From Flavobacteriaceae bacterium CG2_30_31_66 (GTDB taxonomy: Bacteria; Bacteroidota; Bacteroidia; Flavobacteriales; Flavobacteriaceae): 64,000 bases of DNA. The notes beneath the pieces are model-generated. The model ran no database searches. It was not told where the DNA came from and saw nothing but the letters and a program-made list of their open reading frames with translations. The stretch covers positions 1 through 64,000 of the forward strand of contig MNYM01000045.1 of NCBI GenBank assembly GCA_001873065.1. The letters are read 5' to 3'. The position numbers were made by a program, and so were the translations under genes. Shown piece by piece: positions 34,390 to 42,127 of the stretch. Numbering within the stretch: position 1 is the stretch's first letter; the number at the start of each line of letters is the position of its first letter.

Positions 34390-35790
34390 TTAATTTTTTA
34401 TAACTTTTCTAATTTCTCTTGTAGCATCAGCAGTCACTTCTAAAATATAAATTCCTTTTGCCAATTCAGATACATTCATTGAGTTAGAATTTTTAATTTG
34501 TTTTACAAGTTGACCAGAAATATTATAGAGTCTTAAACTTTCAACTTTAATTTGACTTGATACATTTAAATCATTGTTGAATGGATTAGGATATACAGAG
34601 TAAGGTGTTTTCACAATATTTTCTTCAACACTTAAAGTACCTTTTCCACCTGAAAAATAAGCTGTCCAAGTGTAAAAATGGTCCTCAGTTGCACCTGTTC
34701 CTATAGCTTGAGCAGATAGTATTTCAGCATGAGTACTTGTTAATTGAGTAGAAATAGTTGAAAGTGCATCTGTAGTTACAAAATCTAAGTTAGAAAATGT
34801 AAGCGTATTGTTACCAAATGTATCTGGATCAATACCTTTTACTTTACTACCAACTTTAAAGCCTTTGAAAACGATATTTTTGTTAGCACCCATTGCATCC
34901 GCTTTCCAGTCACCATAAGTAGTGGTTCTAGTAGCATTAGCGTTACCAATAGCAGTTACTCCATCAATTGTATAAGAACCAGTAACTCTAGGAGTAGAAG
35001 TGGACTCAGTACCATCAATTTCGAAAACAGTATCACTACCTACACCCATTGCAACATAAGCGTTAGTAATAGTTCCTGAATACGCTTGGTCTAAGTCAAT
35101 AGCATCATCTGTTTGGTTATAAACCAAAAGGTTATTTACATTCACATTACCACCAAATATTTCAATTCCGTCATCATCATTAGAGATGATTTCGATATTT
35201 TCAACAATAGTTTTGTTACCTACGCCAGCTAAAGTAAGACCATTAATTTCACTACCATTAGCGATAGTAGCACCTCCATGACGAATAGAAATGTATTTTA
35301 AAGATCCTGAATTGTCATCAGTTAAAGCACCACCATAGTTTGTCCATGTTTGACCAGCAGCAATACCTTCGATGTTTGCAGTATTGTTCGCACCAGCACC
35401 GATCACATTGTTACCCAAAACGATAACACCACCCCAAAGACCATTTAAATCTAAATCATGATTTGGAGCAACATAAACACCAGCAGCAACGTTCGCAGCA
35501 GTTAAAGGGTCAGCAGCAGCAGTGAAAATGATAGGCAAAGCAGCAGTTCCATTAGCAGTGATTTTAGCTCCTTTAGCAATGATTAAAGCAGAAGCATCAA
35601 CTGGATCAGCTTTAAAAGCAGCTTTAATTACTGTCCCAGGTTGAATTGTTAATGTTGCATTGTTATCCACAACAACTTTTCCGTCAATATTTACATCTCC
35701 AGACCATGTGGTGTCTGAAGTTAAGAAAGTAACCTGACTAAAAACCAGGGCATTAATAAACAAAAAACAAATAAGTAAGATTTTCTTCAT
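34390..35790 (-). CDS. T9SS-secreted parallel beta-helix surface protein
   Basis: A 466-residue protein with a signal peptide (MKKILLICFLFINALVFSQ). Its body is Ala/Asn/Gly-rich with repeated beta-helix turns (VVVDNNATLTIQPGTVIKA, NNTANIEGIAAGQTW, VENIEIISNDDDGIEIFGGN). A T9SS type A sorting domain begins at about residue 400 (YSVYPNPFNNDLNV) and ends with ELAKGIYILEVTAD. Codons are more optimised (many GCA/GCT Ala) than in neighbouring genes, which suggests high expression. Pairing with a TonB-dependent receptor downstream fits a cell-surface binding role; its ligand is unknown. Confidence 0.88.
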   Translation of the reverse strand: MKKILLICFLFINALVFSQVTFLTSDTTWSGDVNIDGKVVVDNNATLTIQPGTVIKAAFKADPVDASALIIAKGAKITANGTAALPIIFTAAADPLTAANVAAGVYVAPNHDLDLNGLWGGVIVLGNNVIGAGANNTANIEGIAAGQTWTNYGGALTDDNSGSLKYISIRHGGATIANGSEINGLTLAGVGNKTIVENIEIISNDDDGIEIFGGNVNVNNLLVYNQTDDAIDLDQAYSGTITNAYVAMGVGSDTVFEIDGTESTSTPRVTGSYTIDGVTAIGNANATRTTTYGDWKADAMGANKNIVFKGFKVGSKVKGIDPDTFGNNTLTFSNLDFVTTDALSTISTQLTSTHAEILSAQAIGTGATEDHFYTWTAYFSGGKGTLSVEENIVKTPYSVYPNPFNNDLNVSSQIKVESLRLYNISGQLVKQIKNSNSMNVSELAKGIYILEVTADATREIRKVIKN

Positions 35791-35820
35791 AATAAATTAT
35801 ATTTAATTGAAATATTGCAG

Positions 35821-35828
35821 CAAAATTA
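35821..35828 (-). promoter_or_regulatory. -7 element upstream of T9SS beta-helix gene
   Basis: TAATTTTG on the minus strand, matching TAnnTTTG, 30 bases upstream of the start codon. Confidence 0.45.
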
Positions 35829-36005
35829 GATGAGCATACAGTTCTTTGAGTTAAGTGATTATTAATTATTTATTTAGTATGTTAATAATTTGTAAAGCAA
35901 TAAAAGTTTTGTTTTTGAGATACAATTACTGCAATGTTCAAACGACAATTAAAAAAACTTGAAAATTGGCGATTCAGAAATTTATGATTTTATTTTATAA
36001 AAAGT

Positions 36006-36043
36006 AAAAAACCACTTCAAATATTGGTTTGAAATGGTTTTTT
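36006..36043 (-). terminator. Terminator after Cys-rich HMA lipoprotein gene
   Basis: AAACCACTTCAAA (36009-36021) pairs with TTTGAAATGGTTT (36028-36040) with one wobble and a 6-nt loop, followed on the minus strand by T residues. Confidence 0.75.
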
Positions 36044-36064
36044 AAAAGGAAATTATTATAAGAT

Positions 36065-36505
36065 CTAGTTTTTCTTATCCGCACAACAAGCCATTTTGCA
36101 ATCTTTTTTGCATTCCATTTTTGTGGCTGTTTTATTGTCACAATCTTTTTTGCAGTTTTCTATACAAGAATGCGTTTCTTTTTTATTGATTGAAGCTTTG
36201 TACAAATCTCCTCCTGCAATTCCGTCAACAAAAGCAATTAAGTCTTTTTCAGAAGTTTTATTCGCATCAAATTCGATAGTGGCAATGCTATCCGCAAAAA
36301 CAACTTTCGCATCTAAAACACCTTCTTTTTTTGATAATTTTGATTGAATGGTTTTTGCACAACCAATTTCGCAAGTCATTCCTGAAATGTTCAAAGCAAC
36401 TTGTGCTTTTTCAACAGGATAGGCAGCTTGCTTTTCTTCTTTTTTACAACCAGCAATCACCAAACAAATTACGGCAAGGCTTACAATGATATTTTTTGTT
36501 CTCAT
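36065..36505 (-). CDS. Cys-rich lipoprotein with heavy-metal-associated (HMA) domain
   Basis: A 146-residue lipoprotein (signal with lipobox Cys20, AGCKKEEK). An HMA-like fold spans about residues 34-105, but the metal loop reads GMTCEIGCAKTIQ, i.e. CxxxC in place of the canonical CxxC. The tail adds seven Cys residues in two CxxxC-repeat groups (CIENCKKDC and CKKDCKMACC). It is likely a periplasmic or membrane-anchored metal chaperone or scavenger. The -7 element TAAATTTG lies at 36531-36538. No cognate P-type ATPase is adjacent. Confidence 0.85.
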   Translation of the reverse strand: MRTKNIIVSLAVICLVIAGCKKEEKQAAYPVEKAQVALNISGMTCEIGCAKTIQSKLSKKEGVLDAKVVFADSIATIEFDANKTSEKDLIAFVDGIAGGDLYKASINKKETHSCIENCKKDCDNKTATKMECKKDCKMACCADKKN

Positions 36506-36530
36506 AAAATTTTCCGATTTAAATATTTTA

Positions 36531-36538
36531 CAAATTTA
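36531..36538 (-). promoter_or_regulatory. -7 element upstream of HMA lipoprotein
   Basis: TAAATTTG on the minus strand, matching TAnnTTTG, 25 bases before the start codon. Confidence 0.4.
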
Positions 36539-36599
36539 TTAATTTTAAAAGAGTTTATCTTGGTATTTGTCGGAATTTTGCACTTGCAATATTTTTATA

Positions 36600-37472
36600 A
36601 TGAATCAACAACAACGAAAATGGGTTTTTCTCATCATTCTTTCATTAGTTTGGGGAAGTTCTTACATTTTAATTAAAAAGGCATTATTGGGTTTTGAGCC
36701 CATAACTTTGAGTGCTTTACGAATTACAACTTCTTCTATTTTATTGCTGATTGTAGGTTTTCCTAGCTTGAAAAAAATCCAAAAGCATCATTGGAAATAT
36801 ATTTTTTACACAGCCTTTTTGGGAACTTTTTTTCCTGTCTTTTTATTCTCATTTGCAGTGCAAGGAATTGACAGTGCCATTGTTTCTATGCTAAATTCTT
36901 TTACACCTTTCAACACATTTATCATTGGAATTTTGGTATTTGGTTTTAGTTATAAAAACAAGCAATTTATAGGAATTACCTTAGGTTTGATTGGCACATT
37001 AGTTTTGATTTTTAATGGAGCGGCAATGAATCCTGATCAAAATTATTGGTTTGCTTTGTTACCAATTATTGCCACATTTGGATATGCAATGAACGTAAAT
37101 ATTGTAAAAAAACACTTGTCTGATTTGGATGCTTTGGCAATCATTACAGGAAATTTTTTGATGATGTTGCCATCTGCGATTGTTGTATTGTATTTATCAG
37201 GATTTTTCAGCACTTTTTCAGGAAATGAATTGCAAATGGATTCTTTACTTTATGTAGTAATTCTCGCAATTTTCGGAACAGGAATTGCCAAAGTGTTATA
37301 CACCAAATTGGTTCAAATTTCCACACCTGTTTATGCATCATCAGTAACTTATTTAATGCCTTTAGTAGCTATTTTTTGGGGATCTTTAGACGGCGAAAAA
37401 CTAAGTGTTTTACAATTATTTGCAGGATTGATCATTATGTTTGGAGTATATTTAGTGAATAGGGCTAAGTGA
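36600..37472 (+). CDS. EamA/DMT-family transporter
   Basis: A 290-residue membrane protein with ten predicted helices in two EamA repeats: LSLVWGSSYILIKKALLGFEP at the start and the second repeat from about residue 150 (LPIIATFGYAMNVNIVKKHL), with SVTYLMPLVAIFWG near the end. Met at 36600 is preferred to 36567 because the family starts just before the first helix. These carriers export metabolites or drugs; the substrate cannot be told. It is divergent from the HMA lipoprotein. Confidence 0.9.
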   Translation: MNQQQRKWVFLIILSLVWGSSYILIKKALLGFEPITLSALRITTSSILLLIVGFPSLKKIQKHHWKYIFYTAFLGTFFPVFLFSFAVQGIDSAIVSMLNSFTPFNTFIIGILVFGFSYKNKQFIGITLGLIGTLVLIFNGAAMNPDQNYWFALLPIIATFGYAMNVNIVKKHLSDLDALAIITGNFLMMLPSAIVVLYLSGFFSTFSGNELQMDSLLYVVILAIFGTGIAKVLYTKLVQISTPVYASSVTYLMPLVAIFWGSLDGEKLSVLQLFAGLIIMFGVYLVNRAK

Positions 37473-37524
37473 TTAGTTTTTGGTTGATGGTTTTTGGTTT
37501 TTGGTGTTTAAAATATATAAAATT

Positions 37525-37560
37525 AAAAAGAGTCAAAACAAACGTCTTGACTCTTTTCTC
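37525..37560. terminator. Terminator shared by convergent genes
   Basis: AAAAAGAGTCAA (37525-37536) pairs with TTGACTCTTTT (37547-37557) around a 10-nt loop. It lies between the EamA gene and the convergent M16 gene and can serve both. Confidence 0.85.
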
Positions 37561-37589
37561 TTTATTCTAAAATCTATTTTCTAAAAGAT

Positions 37590-39638
37590 TTATTTAAAAT
37601 CAGCATCAGAAACACCCTCATTGATTTTGATTTCTTTGATTTCAAAATTCAAATCCATAGGACCCATTTTTTGACCAATTGAGAATGGGAATTTTATTCC
37701 TTTCACTTCTTTATAATCCCCAAAGTTTGTTGGCACTTCAACTTCTTGTCCATCTGGAGTTTTTACTTTTTTCACTTCTTTTACTTTTAACCAAGAAGTC
37801 ATGTCGTAAAAAACTTCAGTATCGTTGAATTTCAATACAATCGCATTTTTTCCATCCAAAGGTTCAATTCTTACTAAAGTTCCTTTTGTGTAATTCAAAT
37901 CACTAAAAATTGAATTTGCTGCTTTTGCCTCTGTAATTTGTTCAGCAGTCATCTCTATTTTTTGACCACGTCCTTCTTCATAACCTTTTTCGCCATCAAA
38001 AACTGATTTTTGAGCCACATTTCCCATCACACTAATTACTTGTGAAGTTTTGTTTGGTAAAGAAGCTTTCATTGTCATTACTAATGGTGTGCCTTGAATA
38101 GTTGCATTTGCAGTCATCATCGTGGTTTTTACAGCCATTACTTTGTCTTTTCCGCCAATGGCATTCAAGTAGTTGTTCACTACTTTTTCAGCAGTCATTC
38201 CATCAGGAATTGGCAATGTCATTGCAGGTTTTTCAGTGGGATTTCCTTCTTTGTCAAAATATTTGATTACATAATCTGTGTTTTCAAGATTTTTCAACAC
38301 ATCAATTCCTTTACCAGTGATAATAATTCTTGCTTTATCTCCCTGAAAATATTTGATGGCTGCATTTTGAATATCATCCAACGTAACTGCATTTATTTTT
38401 TCAAGGTAGGTCTCGTAAAAATCTTTTGGTAAATTATATCTAGCCATATTCAATGCAAAACCAGCTACAGTGGCAGGTTTTTGAACATCCATCACAAAAC
38501 CTCCAATATATTCCTCTTTCACGTTTTTCAAATCTTCTTCCGATACTTTTTTGTATCTGATGGTATTGATTTCTTTCATCAATTCAACCACAGAACTGTC
38601 AGTAACTATGTTTCTTACGCTTGTTGAAGCTCTAAAAGTTCCTGCATATTTGCTTTGTCTTACACTTGAATAGGCACCATAAGTATATCCCTTGTCCTCA
38701 CGTAAATTTTGGAACAATCTAGCAGTTCCTCCTCCTCCTAAAATTTGATTTGCCAACAAAGCTGCAAAATAATCATTGTCTCCTAATTTCAAATTAATGG
38801 TATTGATCACAGCAATTTCTGATTGTACTGCGTTTGGCATATCAATAAAATTGATTTCTGTTGTAGGAACATTTTTTGGAGTTGGTAAAGTATATGCAGG
38901 TATGATTCCTGATTGCCAATTTGAAAATAATGTATTCACTAATTTTTTTATTTCTTTTGCTTCAAAATCTCCAACAATCACCAAATACGCATTGTTTGGT
39001 TTGTAAAAATCGTTGTAATTTTTCACAACATCTTGCAAAGTGATTTTGTTCACACTTTCTTTAGAGGTAAATTCTCCATAAGGATGATCTTTTCCATAAG
39101 TCAGCACATTTTCTACACGTCTTGCAATGGAAGTAACATTTTTTTCATTGTTTTTAAGATTGTCTAAAATGATTTTTTGCTGTTTTTCAAATTCTTCTTG
39201 CGTAAAAGTCGAATTTTTAACACCATCTGCCATCAATCCTAAAATTTCTGGAAAATATCTTTTTAAGGATGAAGCAAAAGCACCTGAGCTAAAAAACGAA
39301 ACGTTGGCACCATAATAATCTACTTTTTCATTGAAAGCATCTTTGGTGATGTTTTTTGTTCCTCTTCCAAGCAAACTTCCCATCATTGAAGACAGTCCTG
39401 CTTTTTCTCCTTCAAAATAAGGATCATTATCAATCGTTAAATTTGCAGAAACTCTTGGTAATTTATGATTTTCAACCATGATTACTTTTAAGCCGTTTTT
39501 CAGTGTAAAAGTTTCTGCTTTTCCTAATTTTATTTTTGGTGAAGGTCCTGGTTCAGGTTGTTTACTTCTGTCAATTTGAGCATTTCCAGCAAAAGACAGG
39601 AGTAGGAATGTGACTAAGGTTATAATTCTTGTTTTCAT
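37590..39638 (-). CDS. M16 peptidase-like protein, inactive partner, with extra C-terminal domain
   Basis: A 682-residue exported protein (signal residues 1 to about 20). Two M16 domains span about 40-470 (FTLKNGLKVIMVENHKLPRV, ILGGGGTARLFQNLREDKGY). The zinc motif HxxEH is missing: the expected place reads AGLSSMMGSLLGRGTK, so it should be the non-catalytic partner. About 200 extra residues at the C-terminus resemble the LolA-like outer-membrane lipoprotein-sorting fold. It starts 21 bases after the active M16 gene and likely forms a heterodimer with it in the periplasm. Confidence 0.9.
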   Translation of the reverse strand: MKTRIITLVTFLLLSFAGNAQIDRSKQPEPGPSPKIKLGKAETFTLKNGLKVIMVENHKLPRVSANLTIDNDPYFEGEKAGLSSMMGSLLGRGTKNITKDAFNEKVDYYGANVSFFSSGAFASSLKRYFPEILGLMADGVKNSTFTQEEFEKQQKIILDNLKNNEKNVTSIARRVENVLTYGKDHPYGEFTSKESVNKITLQDVVKNYNDFYKPNNAYLVIVGDFEAKEIKKLVNTLFSNWQSGIIPAYTLPTPKNVPTTEINFIDMPNAVQSEIAVINTINLKLGDNDYFAALLANQILGGGGTARLFQNLREDKGYTYGAYSSVRQSKYAGTFRASTSVRNIVTDSSVVELMKEINTIRYKKVSEEDLKNVKEEYIGGFVMDVQKPATVAGFALNMARYNLPKDFYETYLEKINAVTLDDIQNAAIKYFQGDKARIIITGKGIDVLKNLENTDYVIKYFDKEGNPTEKPAMTLPIPDGMTAEKVVNNYLNAIGGKDKVMAVKTTMMTANATIQGTPLVMTMKASLPNKTSQVISVMGNVAQKSVFDGEKGYEEGRGQKIEMTAEQITEAKAANSIFSDLNYTKGTLVRIEPLDGKNAIVLKFNDTEVFYDMTSWLKVKEVKKVKTPDGQEVEVPTNFGDYKEVKGIKFPFSIGQKMGPMDLNFEIKEIKINEGVSDADFK

Positions 39639-39659
39639 ATGATATAATGTCTTTTGATG

Positions 39660-40973
39660 TTATTTTTTTTCTGGAAGATATTCTAAAATTAATCGTTGAT
39701 TTGGGTTCAAATATTTTTTTGCAACCTCTCTCATTTCTTCTCTTGTAATAGATCTGTAAATATCAATTTCTGTATTGATAAGATTTGCATCTCCAAATAA
39801 CACATGATACGTTGCTAATGAACTTGCAATTCCCTCAACACTTGAATTAGAACTCACAAAGTTATTTTCGAATTGATTTTGTAGTTTTTCATAATCTTTT
39901 TCAGAAATTAAATCTGTTTGAATTTTCACAACTTCTTCATCAATTTCTTTGATTAAATCTTCTAATTTATTGTCTCCTTGAGGCAAACCATATAAAACGT
40001 AAGTTCCATAATCTTCTTGACTCAAGTTGATAGCACCTACTTGCAACGCCATTTTTTTATCATCCACCATTTTTTTGTACAAAACAGAACTTCTTCCTGT
40101 GCTCAAATACGAGGAAATCATATCCAAAACTCTAGAATCTCTGGTTTTCATTGATGGCGTTCTATAAGCCGCAATCATCGCTGGAATTTGAATATTTGGG
40201 TCGTAAGCAGTTGCTCTGATAGGTTCAGTAATAGGATCTTCTTTTGGAAAATCTCTTTTAACTTCTTCACCTTTTGGAATAGAACCAAAATACGATTCAA
40301 TTATTTTTTTGGCTCCTTTCATATCAATATCTCCCGCAACAACCAAAGTAGCATTGTTTGGCGCATAATATTTTTTATTAAATGCTAAAAAATCTTCTAA
40401 AGTAGCTGCATCTAAATGCTCCATTTTTCCAATAGTGGTTCCTTTATAAGGATGTTTTTTGAAAATATTTAACTTCACATTTTCTAAAAAACGAGAATAA
40501 GGTTGGTTATCAACGCGCAATCTCTTTTCTTCTTTTACAACTTCATTTTGAGTATTTACACCCTCTTGACCAATGATTGGATGTAATAAACGCTCAGATT
40601 CCATCCATAATCCCAATTCAATTTTGTTTGATGGGAAAATTTCATAATAATAGGTTCTATCATCTGTAGTATTGGCATTATTTCTACCACCATTTGAAGA
40701 AACAATTTTAAACCATTCTCCTTTTTTGATGTTTTCTGTTCCTTCAAACAGTAAATGTTCGAAAAAATGCGCCATTCCAGTTCTATTTGGTTGTTCGTCT
40801 TTTGCACCCACATGATACATTACAGAAGTTACTACTACAGGAGCAGAATTGTCTTGATGCAAAATGACATGCATACCATTTTTTAATTTATATTCTTCAA
40901 ATTCAACCTTTTGAGCTGTTGAAGAAATCGCTACTAAAAACACCGTAAAAAGTGTTACAATCCTTTTTTTCAT
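39660..40973 (-). CDS. M16 family zinc peptidase (active subunit)
   Basis: A 437-residue exported peptidase. Start 40973 is chosen over 41030 because it begins a proper signal peptide (MKKRIVTLFTVFLVAISSTAQ). The zinc motif is HFFEH (His69, Glu72, His73), and the third ligand is the Glu in NEVVKEEKRL about 75 residues later. An R/Y-containing C-terminal half follows. Bacterial M16B heterodimers combine one active subunit such as this with an inactive partner, which is encoded immediately downstream. Substrates are probably small peptides. Confidence 0.95.
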   Translation of the reverse strand: MKKRIVTLFTVFLVAISSTAQKVEFEEYKLKNGMHVILHQDNSAPVVVTSVMYHVGAKDEQPNRTGMAHFFEHLLFEGTENIKKGEWFKIVSSNGGRNNANTTDDRTYYYEIFPSNKIELGLWMESERLLHPIIGQEGVNTQNEVVKEEKRLRVDNQPYSRFLENVKLNIFKKHPYKGTTIGKMEHLDAATLEDFLAFNKKYYAPNNATLVVAGDIDMKGAKKIIESYFGSIPKGEEVKRDFPKEDPITEPIRATAYDPNIQIPAMIAAYRTPSMKTRDSRVLDMISSYLSTGRSSVLYKKMVDDKKMALQVGAINLSQEDYGTYVLYGLPQGDNKLEDLIKEIDEEVVKIQTDLISEKDYEKLQNQFENNFVSSNSSVEGIASSLATYHVLFGDANLINTEIDIYRSITREEMREVAKKYLNPNQRLILEYLPEKK

Positions 40974-41150
40974 TGATAGATATTTAGTTAATAAAAGTTT
41001 CAGTTTAATTTGACGCAAAAAAACAGGCATTGTTACATAAAAATCGCGCTGTTTATACTTTTTTCAAAAATAGCAAACGATATATTAATAAACGAATGTA
41101 AATGGATTTTTTATTTGGTTCAGTATCTGCAAATTAATTTTAGAAATCTG

Positions 41151-41180
41151 TTGATAAAATTAAAAAAAGAACTATATTTG
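41151..41180 (+). promoter_or_regulatory. Bacteroidota-type promoter of rplU-rpmA
   Basis: TTG (41151-41153), 19 bases, TATATTTG (41173-41180). The match to the -33/-7 consensus is close, and the transcript would have an untranslated leader of about 55 bases. Confidence 0.8.
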
Positions 41181-41240
41181 CACCCGCATTTTGAGTAAGT
41201 AAATGCAAACAAACAAGTATTAATACGCAAAACAAATAGT

Positions 41241-41726
41241 ATGTACGCAATCGTAGAGATAGCAGGGCAGCAGTTTAAAGTAGCAAAAGACCAAAAAGTG
41301 TACGTTCATCGTTTACAAGCAGAAGAAGGATCAAAAGTAACTTTTGACAACGTTCTTTTATTGGATAACAATGGAACCGTAACAATTGGCGCCCCAGCTA
41401 TAGTAGGAGCTTCAGTAACAGCTCAAGTTTTAGGTCACTTAAAAGGTGATAAAGTAATCGTCTTCAAAAAGAAAAGAAGAAAAGGTTATCAAAAGAAAAA
41501 CGGACACAGACAGTATTTAAGCGAGATTCAAATTGAATCTATCGCTACTACTGGTGCAACAAAATCGGCAAAAAAAGAGGCAACTCCAAAAGCTGAGGTA
41601 ACTGAAACTGCCGTTGATTATTCTTCAATGCCTGTTGCAGAATTAAGAGAGATTGCCGAAGAAAAAGGCATTTCTGATGTTGCTTCTTTAAAAAAAGCAG
41701 CATTAATTGATACTTTAAACAAATAA
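41241..41726 (+). CDS. rplU: 50S ribosomal protein L21 with C-terminal extension
   Basis: A 161-residue protein. Residues 1-102 are L21 proper (MYAIVEIAGQQFKVAKDQ, GHLKGDKVIVFKKKRRKGY, KKNGHRQYLSEI). The remaining 60 residues form an extension: a Lys/Ala/Thr linker, then a SAP/Rho-N-like helical domain (MPVAELREIAEEKGI, SLKKAALIDTL). The extension is common in Flavobacteriaceae and may bind nucleic acid. It is co-transcribed with rpmA 25 bases downstream. Confidence 0.97.
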   Translation: MYAIVEIAGQQFKVAKDQKVYVHRLQAEEGSKVTFDNVLLLDNNGTVTIGAPAIVGASVTAQVLGHLKGDKVIVFKKKRRKGYQKKNGHRQYLSEIQIESIATTGATKSAKKEATPKAEVTETAVDYSSMPVAELREIAEEKGISDVASLKKAALIDTLNK

Positions 41727-41751
41727 AACGCAATTTTAAAACCATAAAGTC

Positions 41752-42012
41752 ATGGCACATAAAAAAGGAGTAGGTAGTTCGAAAAACGGTAGAGAATCAG
41801 AATCGAAACGTCTTGGTGTAAAAATATTTGGAGGACAAGCTGCAATTGCAGGTAATATTATTGTTCGTCAAAGAGGAACAACTCACAATCCAGGTGAAAA
41901 TGTTTATATGGGAAAAGACCATACATTACATGCTAAAATTGATGGTGTTGTTGAGTTTAGAAAGAAAAGAGATAACAAATCATATGTTTCTATAGCCCCA
42001 TTCGAAGTTTAA
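41752..42012 (+). CDS. rpmA: 50S ribosomal protein L27
   Basis: An 86-residue ribosomal protein that reaches the peptidyl-transferase centre. It starts [20 protein letters not shown] (no N-terminal cleavable extension) and has [15 protein letters not shown] and [14 protein letters not shown]. It is the second gene of the rplU operon and ends in a strong terminator. Confidence 0.99.
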   Translation: MAHKKGVGSSKNGRESESKRLGVKIFGGQAAIAGNIIVRQRGTTHNPGENVYMGKDHTLHAKIDGVVEFRKKRDNKSYVSIAPFEV

Positions 42013-42034
42013 AACATTATTTTTTAAATATTTT

Positions 42035-42067
42035 AAAGCCCGAACAATCAAATGTTTGGGCTTTTTT
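42035..42067 (+). terminator. Terminator after rpmA
   Basis: AAAGCCCGAACA (42035-42046) pairs with TGTTTGGGCTTT (42053-42064) with one wobble, followed by T residues. Confidence 0.9.
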
Positions 42068-42127
42068 TGTGCAAATAATTTGGTAAAGTTTAATAGTTTT
42101 ACTATTTTTAGAAATCAAATAATAGCC

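Noticed and set aside
35791..36064. Small RNA or gene between T9SS protein and HMA lipoprotein
   Set aside because: Only a -7 element and a terminator hairpin are visible; no further structure or ORF can be supported.
37470..37510. Short TTTTTGG tandem repeats after the EamA gene
   Set aside because: Simple low-complexity sequence with no consistent unit; not a CRISPR array or defined repeat family.
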